Shown here: positions 1 through 7,651 of the stretch, one piece after another
Layout of the letters: each line of letters begins with the position of its first letter
Numbering within the stretch: the stretch's first letter is position 1
Origin: a virus
IMG/VR virus record: IMGVR_UViG_3300000116_000135
Span: 204 to 29,165 of that record
Length of the DNA stretch: 28,962 nt
Direction: 5' to 3' (one strand)
Translations under genes and position numbers: made by a program
The notes under the pieces: model-generated
The model's input: the letters and a program-made list of their open reading frames with translations, nothing else
The model's database searches: none
Told to the model about the DNA's origin: nothing

Positions 1-957
1 TCAACGCAAAGCATCACTGGTGTTGGATTTCAGCCGGATTGGGTTTGGCTAAAGTCAAGAACTACTGGTTATGACCACACCGTTTATGACGTTGTCAGAG
101 GTGCAACTTATAAACTACCACCAAACGATACTTATCCAGAAAGTGCAGACGTAGATACGCTAACTAGCTTTGATAGCGATGGTTTTTCTGTTGGTGATGA
201 TGTTAAAGTAAACGCTGACAGCGGGGCTATGGTAAGTTGGAATTGGAAAGCTGGCGGCTCTGCGTCTAGCAACACTGATGGCAGCATCACGTCAAGCGTG
301 TCTGCGAATGTTGACGCAGGGTTCAGTATTGTTAGTTGGACTGGTACAGGTGCTAACGCTACCGTTGGACACGGCCTAGCTAGTGCGCCTCAACTAATTA
401 TAGCAAAAAACAGGGACAGTACTACTGAATGGCCTGTTTTAGAAACACTCGTCAATGGTGGAACTCATTATCTTAGATTAAATGAAAATTATGCTTCAAC
501 AACTACATCAATAATTTGGAACGATACTAATCCAACAGATAGTGTTTTTTCAATAGGCACTTATGAGTATATAAATGAGAATACAAAAGATATAATTGCC
601 TACTGTTTCCACAGCGTCGAAGGCTACTCAAAGGTCGGCAGATACACCGGAAATGGCAGCACAGATGGCACAGTTGTCTTCACCGGATTCAGGCCAGCTT
701 GGGTTCTGATTAAATGCACTAACGCAGCAGAAAGTTGGAACATTTTTGATACTGCTCGTGACCCTTCAAACCTAACAACGCAAAACCTAAACCCAAATGT
801 CCCTAACGGAGAAAGCGATGCGAGTAGCGGCAACAGGGCAATTGATATTTTATCAAATGGTTTTAAGTGTAGGGGCAGCAACAGTGCCATCAATAATGGC
901 ACCTACATCTACCTCGCTTTCGCTGAAAACCCATTCAAATACGCTAACGCAAGATAA
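1..957 (+). CDS. Tail fibre protein, C-terminal part (5' end outside window)
   Basis: The frame is open from base 1 with no start codon, so this is the last 318 codons of a longer gene. The first ATG at 229 lies inside the repeat structure and is not taken as the start. The protein is a beta-rich, Gly/Ser/Thr/Asn-rich adhesin-like chain. At least three related modules are visible. One begins near residue 7 (GFQPDWVWLK), one near 108 (APQLIIAKNR), and one near 215 (YTGNGSTDGT, then GFRPAWVLIK); the last ends GTYIYLAFAENPFKYANAR. This module is familiar from marine phage tail fibres and is probably involved in host recognition. Base composition is uneven: the flanks look GC-richer, with many C- and G-ending codons, than bases 400-600 and the genes downstream, which suggests domain shuffling. 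The function as a fibre is inferred from the repeats and from position before other tail genes. Confidence 0.75.
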   Translation, partial: STQSITGVGFQPDWVWLKSRTTGYDHTVYDVVRGATYKLPPNDTYPESADVDTLTSFDSDGFSVGDDVKVNADSGAMVSWNWKAGGSASSNTDGSITSSVSANVDAGFSIVSWTGTGANATVGHGLASAPQLIIAKNRDSTTEWPVLETLVNGGTHYLRLNENYASTTTSIIWNDTNPTDSVFSIGTYEYINENTKDIIAYCFHSVEGYSKVGRYTGNGSTDGTVVFTGFRPAWVLIKCTNAAESWNIFDTARDPSNLTTQNLNPNVPNGESDASSGNRAIDILSNGFKCRGSNSAINNGTYIYLAFAENPFKYANAR

Positions 958-975
958 TTTTAGGAGAATATAAAA

Positions 976-1539
976 ATGCCTTGGAAATATAATAACAGAG
1001 TTATCAGAGCAGGTAGGGCTTGGTCAGATGACGATGGTATACAACATCCTTCTAACTGGATGATTTGGGATGATGCTGAAAAGGTAAGTCGTGGTTTGGT
1101 ATGGGAAGATGACCCTGTACCAGTAGACCATAGGTTTTATTGGGATACAGATATTCCTAAAAATTTAGAAGATATAATACAAATTAATCCAGAAACATCC
1201 GTAACTATAACAGATGATTTAGGTAATCCAGTATATTCTTTTGGTTTAAAAACACAATATAAAAAACAAACTAATGAAACTGCTAACTCTTTATTAAGTC
1301 CTAATGACTGGATGATTATTGCTAATGCAGAACGTAGTCGTATTGTTCCTACAAGTGTAACTAATTATCGTGCAGCAGTTGTATCTTGTTGTAGTGTTAT
1401 TAAAACAAATATTACTGCTTGTACTTCTATTAGTGAGTTTATTACTTTGTTTGAATCACCTACTTCAGGTACAGGTACTGATATTGTTGTTGAAGGACCT
1501 CCACCTATCAATGCATGGCCTGATAGAAGAGAATTTTAA
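976..1539 (+). CDS. Tail-fibre-associated protein, tail assembly chaperone-like
   Basis: This 187-residue protein starts at an ATG with AGGAG at 962-966 upstream, just after the fibre gene. The N-terminal part (1-60) is rich in Trp and Asp and repeats short motifs such as SNWMIWDD. The C-terminal half (about 110-187) has NDWMIIANAERSRI followed by TNYRAAVVSCC and ends INAWPDRREF. This pattern (a TDW-type motif, then a YR motif, then a terminal WP) resembles the phage tail assembly chaperone family often found next to tail-fibre genes. It may help fold or attach the fibre. The family call rests on motif resemblance only. It is followed directly by the next start codon (TAA then ATG), so the two are probably translated together. 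Confidence 0.5.
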   Translation: MPWKYNNRVIRAGRAWSDDDGIQHPSNWMIWDDAEKVSRGLVWEDDPVPVDHRFYWDTDIPKNLEDIIQINPETSVTITDDLGNPVYSFGLKTQYKKQTNETANSLLSPNDWMIIANAERSRIVPTSVTNYRAAVVSCCSVIKTNITACTSISEFITLFESPTSGTGTDIVVEGPPPINAWPDRREF

Positions 1540-1770
1540 ATGGAAATGACAAGTCTTATTGATATGCTTCTTATGTTTATTGCCGCTGGTTTTGGTTGGT
1601 GGGCTAATAATACTACTAAAGAAACGAAACGTCTTGAAATTCTTCTTAATAAAACAAGAGAAGAATATGCAACTCGTGGAGAACTTAAAGAAGAAATGGG
1701 TAGGGTTATGGAAGCTTTACATAGAGTTGAAGATAAGTTAGACCGTATATTGTCTGATTCAAGAAAATAG
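1540..1770 (+). CDS. Small membrane-anchored coiled-coil protein
   Basis: A 76-residue protein with one hydrophobic segment near the N-terminus (about residues 5-22, LIDMLLMFIAAGFGWW). It is followed by a long charged helix with heptad character (about 28-73, ending VEDKLDRILSDSRK). The layout is one membrane anchor plus a coiled coil. Similar small proteins near tail-fibre or lysis genes are common in phages and are sometimes called holin-like or haemolysin XhlA-like, although XhlA has its membrane segment at the other end. The ATG abuts the stop of the previous gene. The function is unknown; a role in lysis or at the membrane during infection is possible. A promoter for the next gene lies over its last codons. 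Confidence 0.65.
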   Translation: MEMTSLIDMLLMFIAAGFGWWANNTTKETKRLEILLNKTREEYATRGELKEEMGRVMEALHRVEDKLDRILSDSRK

Positions 1771-1778
1771 TATATAAT
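1750..1778 (+). promoter_or_regulatory. Sigma70-type promoter before structural genes
   Basis: The -35 is TTGTCT (1750-1755, 4 of 6 matches), then a 17-base spacer, then a perfect -10 TATAAT (1773-1778). Transcription would begin near 1785, about 26 bases before the ATG at 1811. The -35 lies in the last codons of the preceding gene and the -10 in the 40-base gap, one of the few gaps on this strand. It would drive the genes from 1811 onward. Predicted from sequence only. Confidence 0.5.
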
Positions 1779-1810
1779 AAGCACAACAGTTTAAAGATAG
1801 GAAATAAGAT

Positions 1811-2869
1811 ATGCCTTCAACTTATACCAGTAGAATCCGACTAGAGCAACAGGCAGATGGAGAAAATCCAAATTCTTGGGGTGATATTCTAAATCAAAAC
1901 GTCATTGACATGGTTGATGATGCCGTTGGTGCATATGTAACCATTGGTTCTACAGGTGTGCAAATTGTAAATGATACTACTTTAACAACTAATAATGGTG
2001 CAGCAGACCAGTCTCGTTCAGCTTCTTTAGAAATTCAAGGTATTATTGTTAGTGCCTCTGCAGCTAATATTGTTCTTCCTGCAGTTTCAAAAACATATGT
2101 TGTTCATAATAAAGTAGTACAGTCTTCTGCAACTGGTACGCTTCGTATTATAAATACAGGCGCAACAGCAACAGGTTATACTGTACCTACATCAACAACA
2201 GGCACAAGTACATTTGTCATTACAACAGATGGTGTAAATGTTTATGGTATTGATGGTGCGGGCATAGGTCTTCCTACTGGTGGCGCAAGTACTCGTTTAG
2301 TTCTTACAAGTATTGGTGAGATTGAAACAACAACTGTAAATCCTGTTACTTCTGTAACTGCAACAGGTAATCTTATATTTATTGCAAACACAACTGTAGT
2401 AGACCCGACTTTATTAGCTTTATCAACTACAGATATTCGTTATGTTAATTCAAGCATTGGATATGCCAATACAATTGGTTCAGATAATACGTTTACTGGT
2501 CAGGTAGCTATTGATGGTGGATATTCTTATTCACCTATTGTAACTATTGCAGTTTCAGATACAAGTCTTATTGCTGTAGATTTTAATACTGGTAATAACT
2601 TTATTGTAAGCGTGGCTGCAGACAGTACATTAAGACAACCAGATAATATTAATGTTGGTCAGCAAGGTCTTATTTATTTTGCATTAACAAGTTCCTCACA
2701 TACATTATCTTTTGCAAGTGATTTTAAATTTAGTGGAGGTACAGCCCCTACAAATACTGCAACAACCGCTGTTGATGTAATGGCATATAGTATTCGTAAT
2801 GTTTCTGTTACTGCAAGTGTAACAAGTGCATTTATTGATTGTGCATACATAACAAATATGACAAGGTAA
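1811..2869 (+). CDS. Fibre-like structural protein
   Basis: A 352-residue protein rich in Thr, Ser, Val and Asn. It opens with YTSRIRLEQQADGENPNSWG (residues 4-23), an N-terminal signature I know from marine phage tail or fibre proteins. The rest is predicted beta structure with no recognisable enzyme motif. The ATG has a weak ribosome-binding site (GATAGGAAATAAG) and lies about 26 bases downstream of a predicted promoter start. Its T- and A-ending codon use matches the downstream structural genes and differs from the fibre gene at 1-957. It is probably a virion component, either a second fibre or an adaptor to the tail. Its exact place in the particle cannot be read from sequence. Confidence 0.6.
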   Translation: MPSTYTSRIRLEQQADGENPNSWGDILNQNVIDMVDDAVGAYVTIGSTGVQIVNDTTLTTNNGAADQSRSASLEIQGIIVSASAANIVLPAVSKTYVVHNKVVQSSATGTLRIINTGATATGYTVPTSTTGTSTFVITTDGVNVYGIDGAGIGLPTGGASTRLVLTSIGEIETTTVNPVTSVTATGNLIFIANTTVVDPTLLALSTTDIRYVNSSIGYANTIGSDNTFTGQVAIDGGYSYSPIVTIAVSDTSLIAVDFNTGNNFIVSVAADSTLRQPDNINVGQQGLIYFALTSSSHTLSFASDFKFSGGTAPTNTATTAVDVMAYSIRNVSVTASVTSAFIDCAYITNMTR

Positions 2870-2872
2870 GAT

Positions 2873-4708
2873 ATGGCTTCGACTGATGGGAAGCTTTCAA
2901 CTCTTAAATTTATTCCGGGATTTCATAGAGAATCTACGCAATATGCAGAAGAGGGAAAGTGGTTTGATGGAAACAGAGTTCGCTTTCGTGAAGGAAAGCC
3001 AGAAAATTTACGTGGTTACAATAAAGCAGTAGCAACCCCATATTTTGGTATTGCACGTGACCTTCTTGTTTGGTCTGATAATGATACTATTAAGTTTATG
3101 TCTATAGGTACTGAAAAGTATTTATATGCAATTGAATCAAGTGAACTTTATGACATAACACCTTTTGTTTCTGCTATTGCTTTAACAAATGTTTTTAATA
3201 CTACTTTAAATTCCCCTTTAGTAAGTATAAGTATAACAAACCATGCTGTATCTGTCAATGATAGAATTTTTATTTCTTCCGCTACGTCTATTGGTAATAG
3301 TGGTATTCTTCTTAGTGGAGAATATTCTGTTGTAGGTGTAAGTGGTATTAATAATTTTACTATTTCTGCTACAACTTCTGCAGCAGCTACCTATACAGAT
3401 GGTGGTACAGCGGATTTAGAATTTATTTTACCTAATGAAAATACTGTACCTATTCAGGGTACTGGTTATGGTGCGGCTAGATACCTAGCAGGTGTGTCTA
3501 CTACTGGTGCAAGAGCATGGAACCGTCCTGCAGCAACAGGTGCTATTACATTTCAAAATTCTCAATGGACATTAGATAACTGGGGTGAAGATATGTTGGC
3601 CTGTCGTAGAGGCGGTAAGATATTTTACTTTGATGCAGATGCTTCGACAACTCCTACACGTGCAGTAGTAGTATCAACAGCACCTTCAGTTAATAATTAT
3701 ATTCGTGTGTCTCCTAATGATAGACACGTAATTGCATATGGCTCTAATGAGTTTGGTACAGGTACTTATAATCCAATGCTTGTACGTTGGTCAGACCAAG
3801 AAGATTATACTGATTGGACACCATCTATTTCATCTACATCAGGTGAAGTAATTCTTACAGGTGGTACAGAAATACGTGGGGCTATTCGTTCTCGTAATGG
3901 TATATATATTTGGACTGATAATGCACTGTACACTCAATCTTTTGTAGGTCCTCCATTTATTTTTAACTTTCAACAGGTAGGAACTAATTGTGGTTTGATT
4001 GCACCACACGCTGCAGTAGATGTAGATGGTATTGCATATTGGATGGGTGAAAATAATTTCTATGCTTTTGATGGTAGAGTAAGAAACTTACAATGTACTG
4101 TACGTAGATATCTTTATGATAGCTTTAATATGGTAAATAAAGATAAAGTATTTGCAGGTGTAAACTCAGAGTTTAATGAGATTGTTTGGTTCTATCCCTC
4201 TCAAGGTGAAGTTGAACCTAATTCATATATTGTTTATAATACAAAAGAAAATCACTGGACATTTGGTAGTTCATTCTATAGCACATTAGCAGACCATAGT
4301 GTTTATGATAATACTATTGCAACAGGTAAGGTGTCTGCAACTGATGATAACTATATTTGGAATAATGAACCACAGAATGTTTATACAGGTAATGGTAAAA
4401 TATTACCTTCTTATTTAGAATCAGGTGAGTTTGATATTGAAGATGGTAACAATATATTATTTATTGATAGGATTATTCCTGACTATACTATTACAAACAG
4501 TGGTGAAGTACAACTAACATTGTCTTTCCAAGAATATCCTAATGGACCTGCAATAACTAAAGGACCTTATACAGTACAACAATCAACAAAGAAGATTGAT
4601 TTGCGTGGTAGAGGAAGACAGGCAAAGATTATTGTGTCAGCTAGTTCAAATAGTTCTTGGCGTTGGGGTTCGGTACGTGCTAACATTCAACCGGATGGTA
4701 TGCGTTAA
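2873..4708 (+). CDS. Tail/head-completion protein (P22 gp10-like stabilisation family?)
   Basis: A 611-residue protein. The N-terminus (about residues 12-50) carries IPGFHRESTQYAEEGKWF followed by NRVRFREGKPENLRGY. This 'N-x-V-R-F-R-x-G-x-P' pattern is typical of the phage DNA-stabilisation or tail-hub proteins of podoviruses. An inserted beta domain (about 105-190) contains GEYSVVGVSGINNFTI. The central part (about 230-420) has propeller-like repeats with many Trp/Asp and 'DNALYTQSF' type strands; the end is a beta sandwich. It lies three bases after the previous stop and overlaps the next start by one base (TAATG), so it belongs to a coupled structural operon. I infer a role in closing the portal or forming the tail nozzle. 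The family assignment is moderate. Confidence 0.5.
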   Translation: MASTDGKLSTLKFIPGFHRESTQYAEEGKWFDGNRVRFREGKPENLRGYNKAVATPYFGIARDLLVWSDNDTIKFMSIGTEKYLYAIESSELYDITPFVSAIALTNVFNTTLNSPLVSISITNHAVSVNDRIFISSATSIGNSGILLSGEYSVVGVSGINNFTISATTSAAATYTDGGTADLEFILPNENTVPIQGTGYGAARYLAGVSTTGARAWNRPAATGAITFQNSQWTLDNWGEDMLACRRGGKIFYFDADASTTPTRAVVVSTAPSVNNYIRVSPNDRHVIAYGSNEFGTGTYNPMLVRWSDQEDYTDWTPSISSTSGEVILTGGTEIRGAIRSRNGIYIWTDNALYTQSFVGPPFIFNFQQVGTNCGLIAPHAAVDVDGIAYWMGENNFYAFDGRVRNLQCTVRRYLYDSFNMVNKDKVFAGVNSEFNEIVWFYPSQGEVEPNSYIVYNTKENHWTFGSSFYSTLADHSVYDNTIATGKVSATDDNYIWNNEPQNVYTGNGKILPSYLESGEFDIEDGNNILFIDRIIPDYTITNSGEVQLTLSFQEYPNGPAITKGPYTVQQSTKKIDLRGRGRQAKIIVSASSNSSWRWGSVRANIQPDGMR

Positions 4709-4980
4709 TGGCTAATTATCCTAGACTGCCTAATTATAGCTTTACTACCACTATGACACCTGAACAAGTGTATCGTGAGATTAGACAATATTCAGATTCA
4801 CTTTCATTTGAATTAGATATTAGAGATAAACAAGTTGAAAGTACACCTACATTTAATGTACGTACAGTAACAACGGTTACAAATATAGGAAGACCACAGA
4901 ATGGTGACGTAGCTTTTGCTAGTAACTCTAGCAAGTTTAAAGGATATGTAGAAGGAACAGGATGGGTGGATTTTAACTAA
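4708..4980 (+). CDS. Small structural-operon protein, unknown
   Basis: A 90-residue protein that starts at a TAATG junction with the previous gene and ends at another. An N-terminal helix-forming stretch (about 18-45, PEQVYREIRQYSDSLSFELD) is followed by a short beta region ending FKGYVEGTGWVDFN (about 77-90). That ending resembles the small C-terminal beta motif of phage proteins displayed on particles or fibres. I do not recognise the family. Its position between the gp10-like gene and the internal-virion genes suggests a minor virion or assembly protein. Confidence 0.6.
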   Translation: MANYPRLPNYSFTTTMTPEQVYREIRQYSDSLSFELDIRDKQVESTPTFNVRTVTTVTNIGRPQNGDVAFASNSSKFKGYVEGTGWVDFN

Positions 4981-5195
4981 TGGATAGTGCAAAGTATTTT
5001 GATATGCTAAATAATGGTACATACATTACTAATATTAATAATGGTGTTGTACAAACAGATGATTATTTTGGAACAAAAACAACTCAGGGTATGGCATTAA
5101 ACCTTGGTTCGTTGTATAATAAGAGTAGTAATTTTCAAGCAGATATGACTAAAGCGCAGTCAAACTATATGTCTCCTAACAAGGTAAATACATAA
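4980..5195 (+). CDS. Small unknown protein in structural operon
   Basis: A 71-residue, Asn/Thr/Tyr-rich protein with no membrane segment and no motif I recognise. It is supported as a gene by its exact fit between neighbours: its ATG shares a base with the upstream TAA and its own TAA shares a base with the next ATG. Codon use (T- and A-ending) matches the flanking structural genes. It is probably a minor virion or assembly factor, with no specific function assigned. Confidence 0.5.
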   Translation: MDSAKYFDMLNNGTYITNINNGVVQTDDYFGTKTTQGMALNLGSLYNKSSNFQADMTKAQSNYMSPNKVNT

Positions 5196-5944
5196 TGGCT
5201 TACTATACTAATAGACAAGCACCTCAATCAGGGCTTGCTAATCTTCTTGCACTCCGTGGTCGTCAGGGCGATACTGAGTTAGTTCATATGTCTAAACCAG
5301 AAATTAATATGCTACGTAGTATGGGTGAGATTACTATTAATCCTGCTACAGGACTACCAGAAGCATTTAATCTTGAAGAAGCACTATCAGGTATTGCTGC
5401 TATTGCTAATAAAGAAATGTCTGGTAGAGAAGCTATGCAGCAGCTTATGAACTTTGGACGTAATAAGATTGCTGAATATAATGAACCACCTGTAGAACAG
5501 CCTACAATGCCTGTACAGCCGCCTATGGTTCCACAAGCTATGTCATTACCTCAACAGCCTCAACAGCCACCTATGCCCCCTCAAATGGCTGCTGAAGCAA
5601 TGCAGGGTTTACCAGCTATGTTATCGGGTGGTCGTGAGGTATCAGGCGGTGGTAGACCTTTTGAAGGAATGATTGATGTAAATAATAATGGTGGGGATGG
5701 TATGTCAGATGACATAGGATTTAAAGTAGAAGGTGACCCTGTAATTAAGAATGCACTTCTTAGCCGCGATGAATATGTAATACCTGCAGACGTAGTATCA
5801 GAACTTGGTAACGGTTCTTCTGATTCAGGCGCAGAAAAACTAGATGGATTCTTAGACGATGTGCGTATGTCAGCTAATGGAACAACAAAACAAATGAATC
5901 AAATAGATGGGGATAAAATGATTAAGGAGTTAAACAATGGCTAG
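5195..5944 (+). CDS. Podovirus internal/tail-associated protein
   Basis: A 249-residue protein with two blocks known from many podovirus structural genes. The N-terminal block (about 24-60) has GRQGDTELVHMSKPEINML, then GEITINPATGLPEAF. The C-terminal block (about 165-230) has DEYVIPADVVSELGNGSSDSG followed by KLDGFLDDVR. Between them lies a Pro/Gln/Met-rich linker (about 102-140) encoded by short CCTCAACAG-like repeats near 5548-5590, likely flexible. Its molecular role is unknown; homologous regions occur in proteins packaged in or attached to the virion. It overlaps the next gene by eight bases, so the pair is probably translationally coupled. Confidence 0.6.
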   Translation: MAYYTNRQAPQSGLANLLALRGRQGDTELVHMSKPEINMLRSMGEITINPATGLPEAFNLEEALSGIAAIANKEMSGREAMQQLMNFGRNKIAEYNEPPVEQPTMPVQPPMVPQAMSLPQQPQQPPMPPQMAAEAMQGLPAMLSGGREVSGGGRPFEGMIDVNNNGGDGMSDDIGFKVEGDPVIKNALLSRDEYVIPADVVSELGNGSSDSGAEKLDGFLDDVRMSANGTTKQMNQIDGDKMIKELNNG

Positions 5945-7646
5945 TACACCTTTATATACTGTACCAACAGATTATAAATCTGGTCTTTCAGATGTTCTAG
6001 CAGAATCTAAGAATATTTATGAGGCTAAAAAAGCACAGGGTTATATGACATACCCCGGCGCACAAATTGCTGGGTTCTCTCCTGAAGAACAAGCTGCAAT
6101 GACAGGTATTGCAGGTATGGTAGGTCAAGGGCAACAATACTTTGCACCTGCTGCTGGGCTATATGCTGGACAAGCACAGCAGTTTACTCCCCAGACTGCT
6201 CAACAGTATATGTCTCCTTACCAACAAGCTGTAGTAGATGTAGAAAAGCGTGAAGCAATCCGTCAATCACAACGTCCTATGCAAGACATTGGTAGTGCTG
6301 CTGTAACTGCAGGAGGCTTTGGTGGTTCTCGTCAAGCTATTCTTGAAGCAGAAGCAGGTCGTAATCTTCAAACACAACTTGGTAATATTCAAACTAAGGG
6401 ACAGCAAGCAGCATTTGAGAATGCACAGAAAGCTTTTGAAGCACAGAAGAAACGCGAACAAACAGCAGCTACAGGACTAGCAGGACTTGGAGTTACTGCT
6501 CCTCGTCAGCAGCTTACTGAACTTACTGCACTGTCTGGTATTGGTGAAGCACAACGTGGTATGACACAGCAAGGACTTGACCTTGCTTATCAAAACTTCC
6601 AACAGCAACAACAATTACCATATGACTTGCTTGGTCAATATCAAGCAACTCTTTATGGATATCCATATCAGTCTACTCAGCAGTATCAACCAAAGGCTCA
6701 AGCTTCTTCTGCACAAAATCTTGCAGGTATTCTTGGTGCAGGTGCTAAGATATTTGGAGGCGGTGGCTTTGGTTTTAATACTGGTGGTCGTGTAGCTTTC
6801 CAATCTAAGGGTGGATTGTCAGGTGCAATCCAAACTTTGTCTAATGGTATGATGGTAGGTAGTGGTGAAGACGTAACACCTGCGGGACAGGCAGAGGCTA
6901 AGAAAGACTATCTTAAAAATCTTTTAGAAGCTATGACAGGACAGTCACAGGCTACAAAAAAATATGGTGAAATGTCCACAGAAGTTATGGCTGAACAACA
7001 AAAACTAGCAGAAGAAAGACAGAAGAAACTAGAAGCTGCTTCTTCTCCTATGAATTATATTGGTGATTTGTTAATTGGTTATGCAGCAGCAGACCCTGAA
7101 ACAGGTCTTGGCGTACAGCTTGCGGGTGCAGCTACATATGCAGAGGAACAAAAACAAACTATACAAGATGAAATAACTAAAGTTCAATCAGAACTTTTAG
7201 AAGGAAGGCTTTCTCAAGCAGAAGCAGAAGTAAAACTTGGACAGCTTGGTGTTAAATCAGCCGCAGATTTGTATGATATTATGGGTCCGGCAGAAGCTGA
7301 GTTTCAACCTGAATCAGAGTTATTGAAAAAAATTGAAGCTTACTATTCACAAGGTTCTTTAGGTTTAACAGAAACAAAACAACAAATTCAATCTATCTTA
7401 GCTTCAGCTAAAGCAAGACTTCGTCAAGAAGTATTAGAAAATCCCAGTAAATATAAAGATAAATCTGCTGCTCAAGAAGTTAGAATTGCAGAAATTATAG
7501 ATGAAGAAGTTAAAAAATTATTAAATGCTAATAAAAAACCTGATTCTACAAAAGACCAGTCTAGTGTATCAGGAGCAATACAAAGTGGTTCTCAAGATAT
7601 AGATGATATTATAGCTAACGCAACACCATCTACTCAAGACGGTTAA
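5937..7646 (+). CDS. Internal virion/tail-associated protein
   Basis: A 569-residue protein. The N-terminal region (about 38-160) has YPGAQIAGFSPEEQAAMTGI, YMSPYQQAVVDV and SAAVTAGGFGGSRQ. This recurring set of short motifs is found in large podovirus proteins near the ejection proteins. Residues about 165-250 are Gln/Ala-rich helix. A Gly-rich hinge (about 262-285) leads to a mostly helical, charged C-terminal half with likely coiled coils (about 330-365 and 400-440). No catalytic motif is visible. Likely a virion protein ejected with DNA or lining the tail channel. The start at 5937 overlaps the previous gene by eight bases and is preceded by AAGGAG within that gene. Confidence 0.6.
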   Translation: MASTPLYTVPTDYKSGLSDVLAESKNIYEAKKAQGYMTYPGAQIAGFSPEEQAAMTGIAGMVGQGQQYFAPAAGLYAGQAQQFTPQTAQQYMSPYQQAVVDVEKREAIRQSQRPMQDIGSAAVTAGGFGGSRQAILEAEAGRNLQTQLGNIQTKGQQAAFENAQKAFEAQKKREQTAATGLAGLGVTAPRQQLTELTALSGIGEAQRGMTQQGLDLAYQNFQQQQQLPYDLLGQYQATLYGYPYQSTQQYQPKAQASSAQNLAGILGAGAKIFGGGGFGFNTGGRVAFQSKGGLSGAIQTLSNGMMVGSGEDVTPAGQAEAKKDYLKNLLEAMTGQSQATKKYGEMSTEVMAEQQKLAEERQKKLEAASSPMNYIGDLLIGYAAADPETGLGVQLAGAATYAEEQKQTIQDEITKVQSELLEGRLSQAEAEVKLGQLGVKSAADLYDIMGPAEAEFQPESELLKKIEAYYSQGSLGLTETKQQIQSILASAKARLRQEVLENPSKYKDKSAAQEVRIAEIIDEEVKKLLNANKKPDSTKDQSSVSGAIQSGSQDIDDIIANATPSTQDG

Positions 7647-7651
7647 TTAAA

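Noticed and set aside
624-902. Opposite-strand open frame across the tail-fibre gene
   Set aside because: It is a shadow of the fibre frame, with no ribosome-binding site and no recognisable protein features.
5548-5590. Short CCTCAACAG repeats as a regulatory repeat
   Set aside because: They encode a Pro/Gln-rich linker in frame and need no other explanation.
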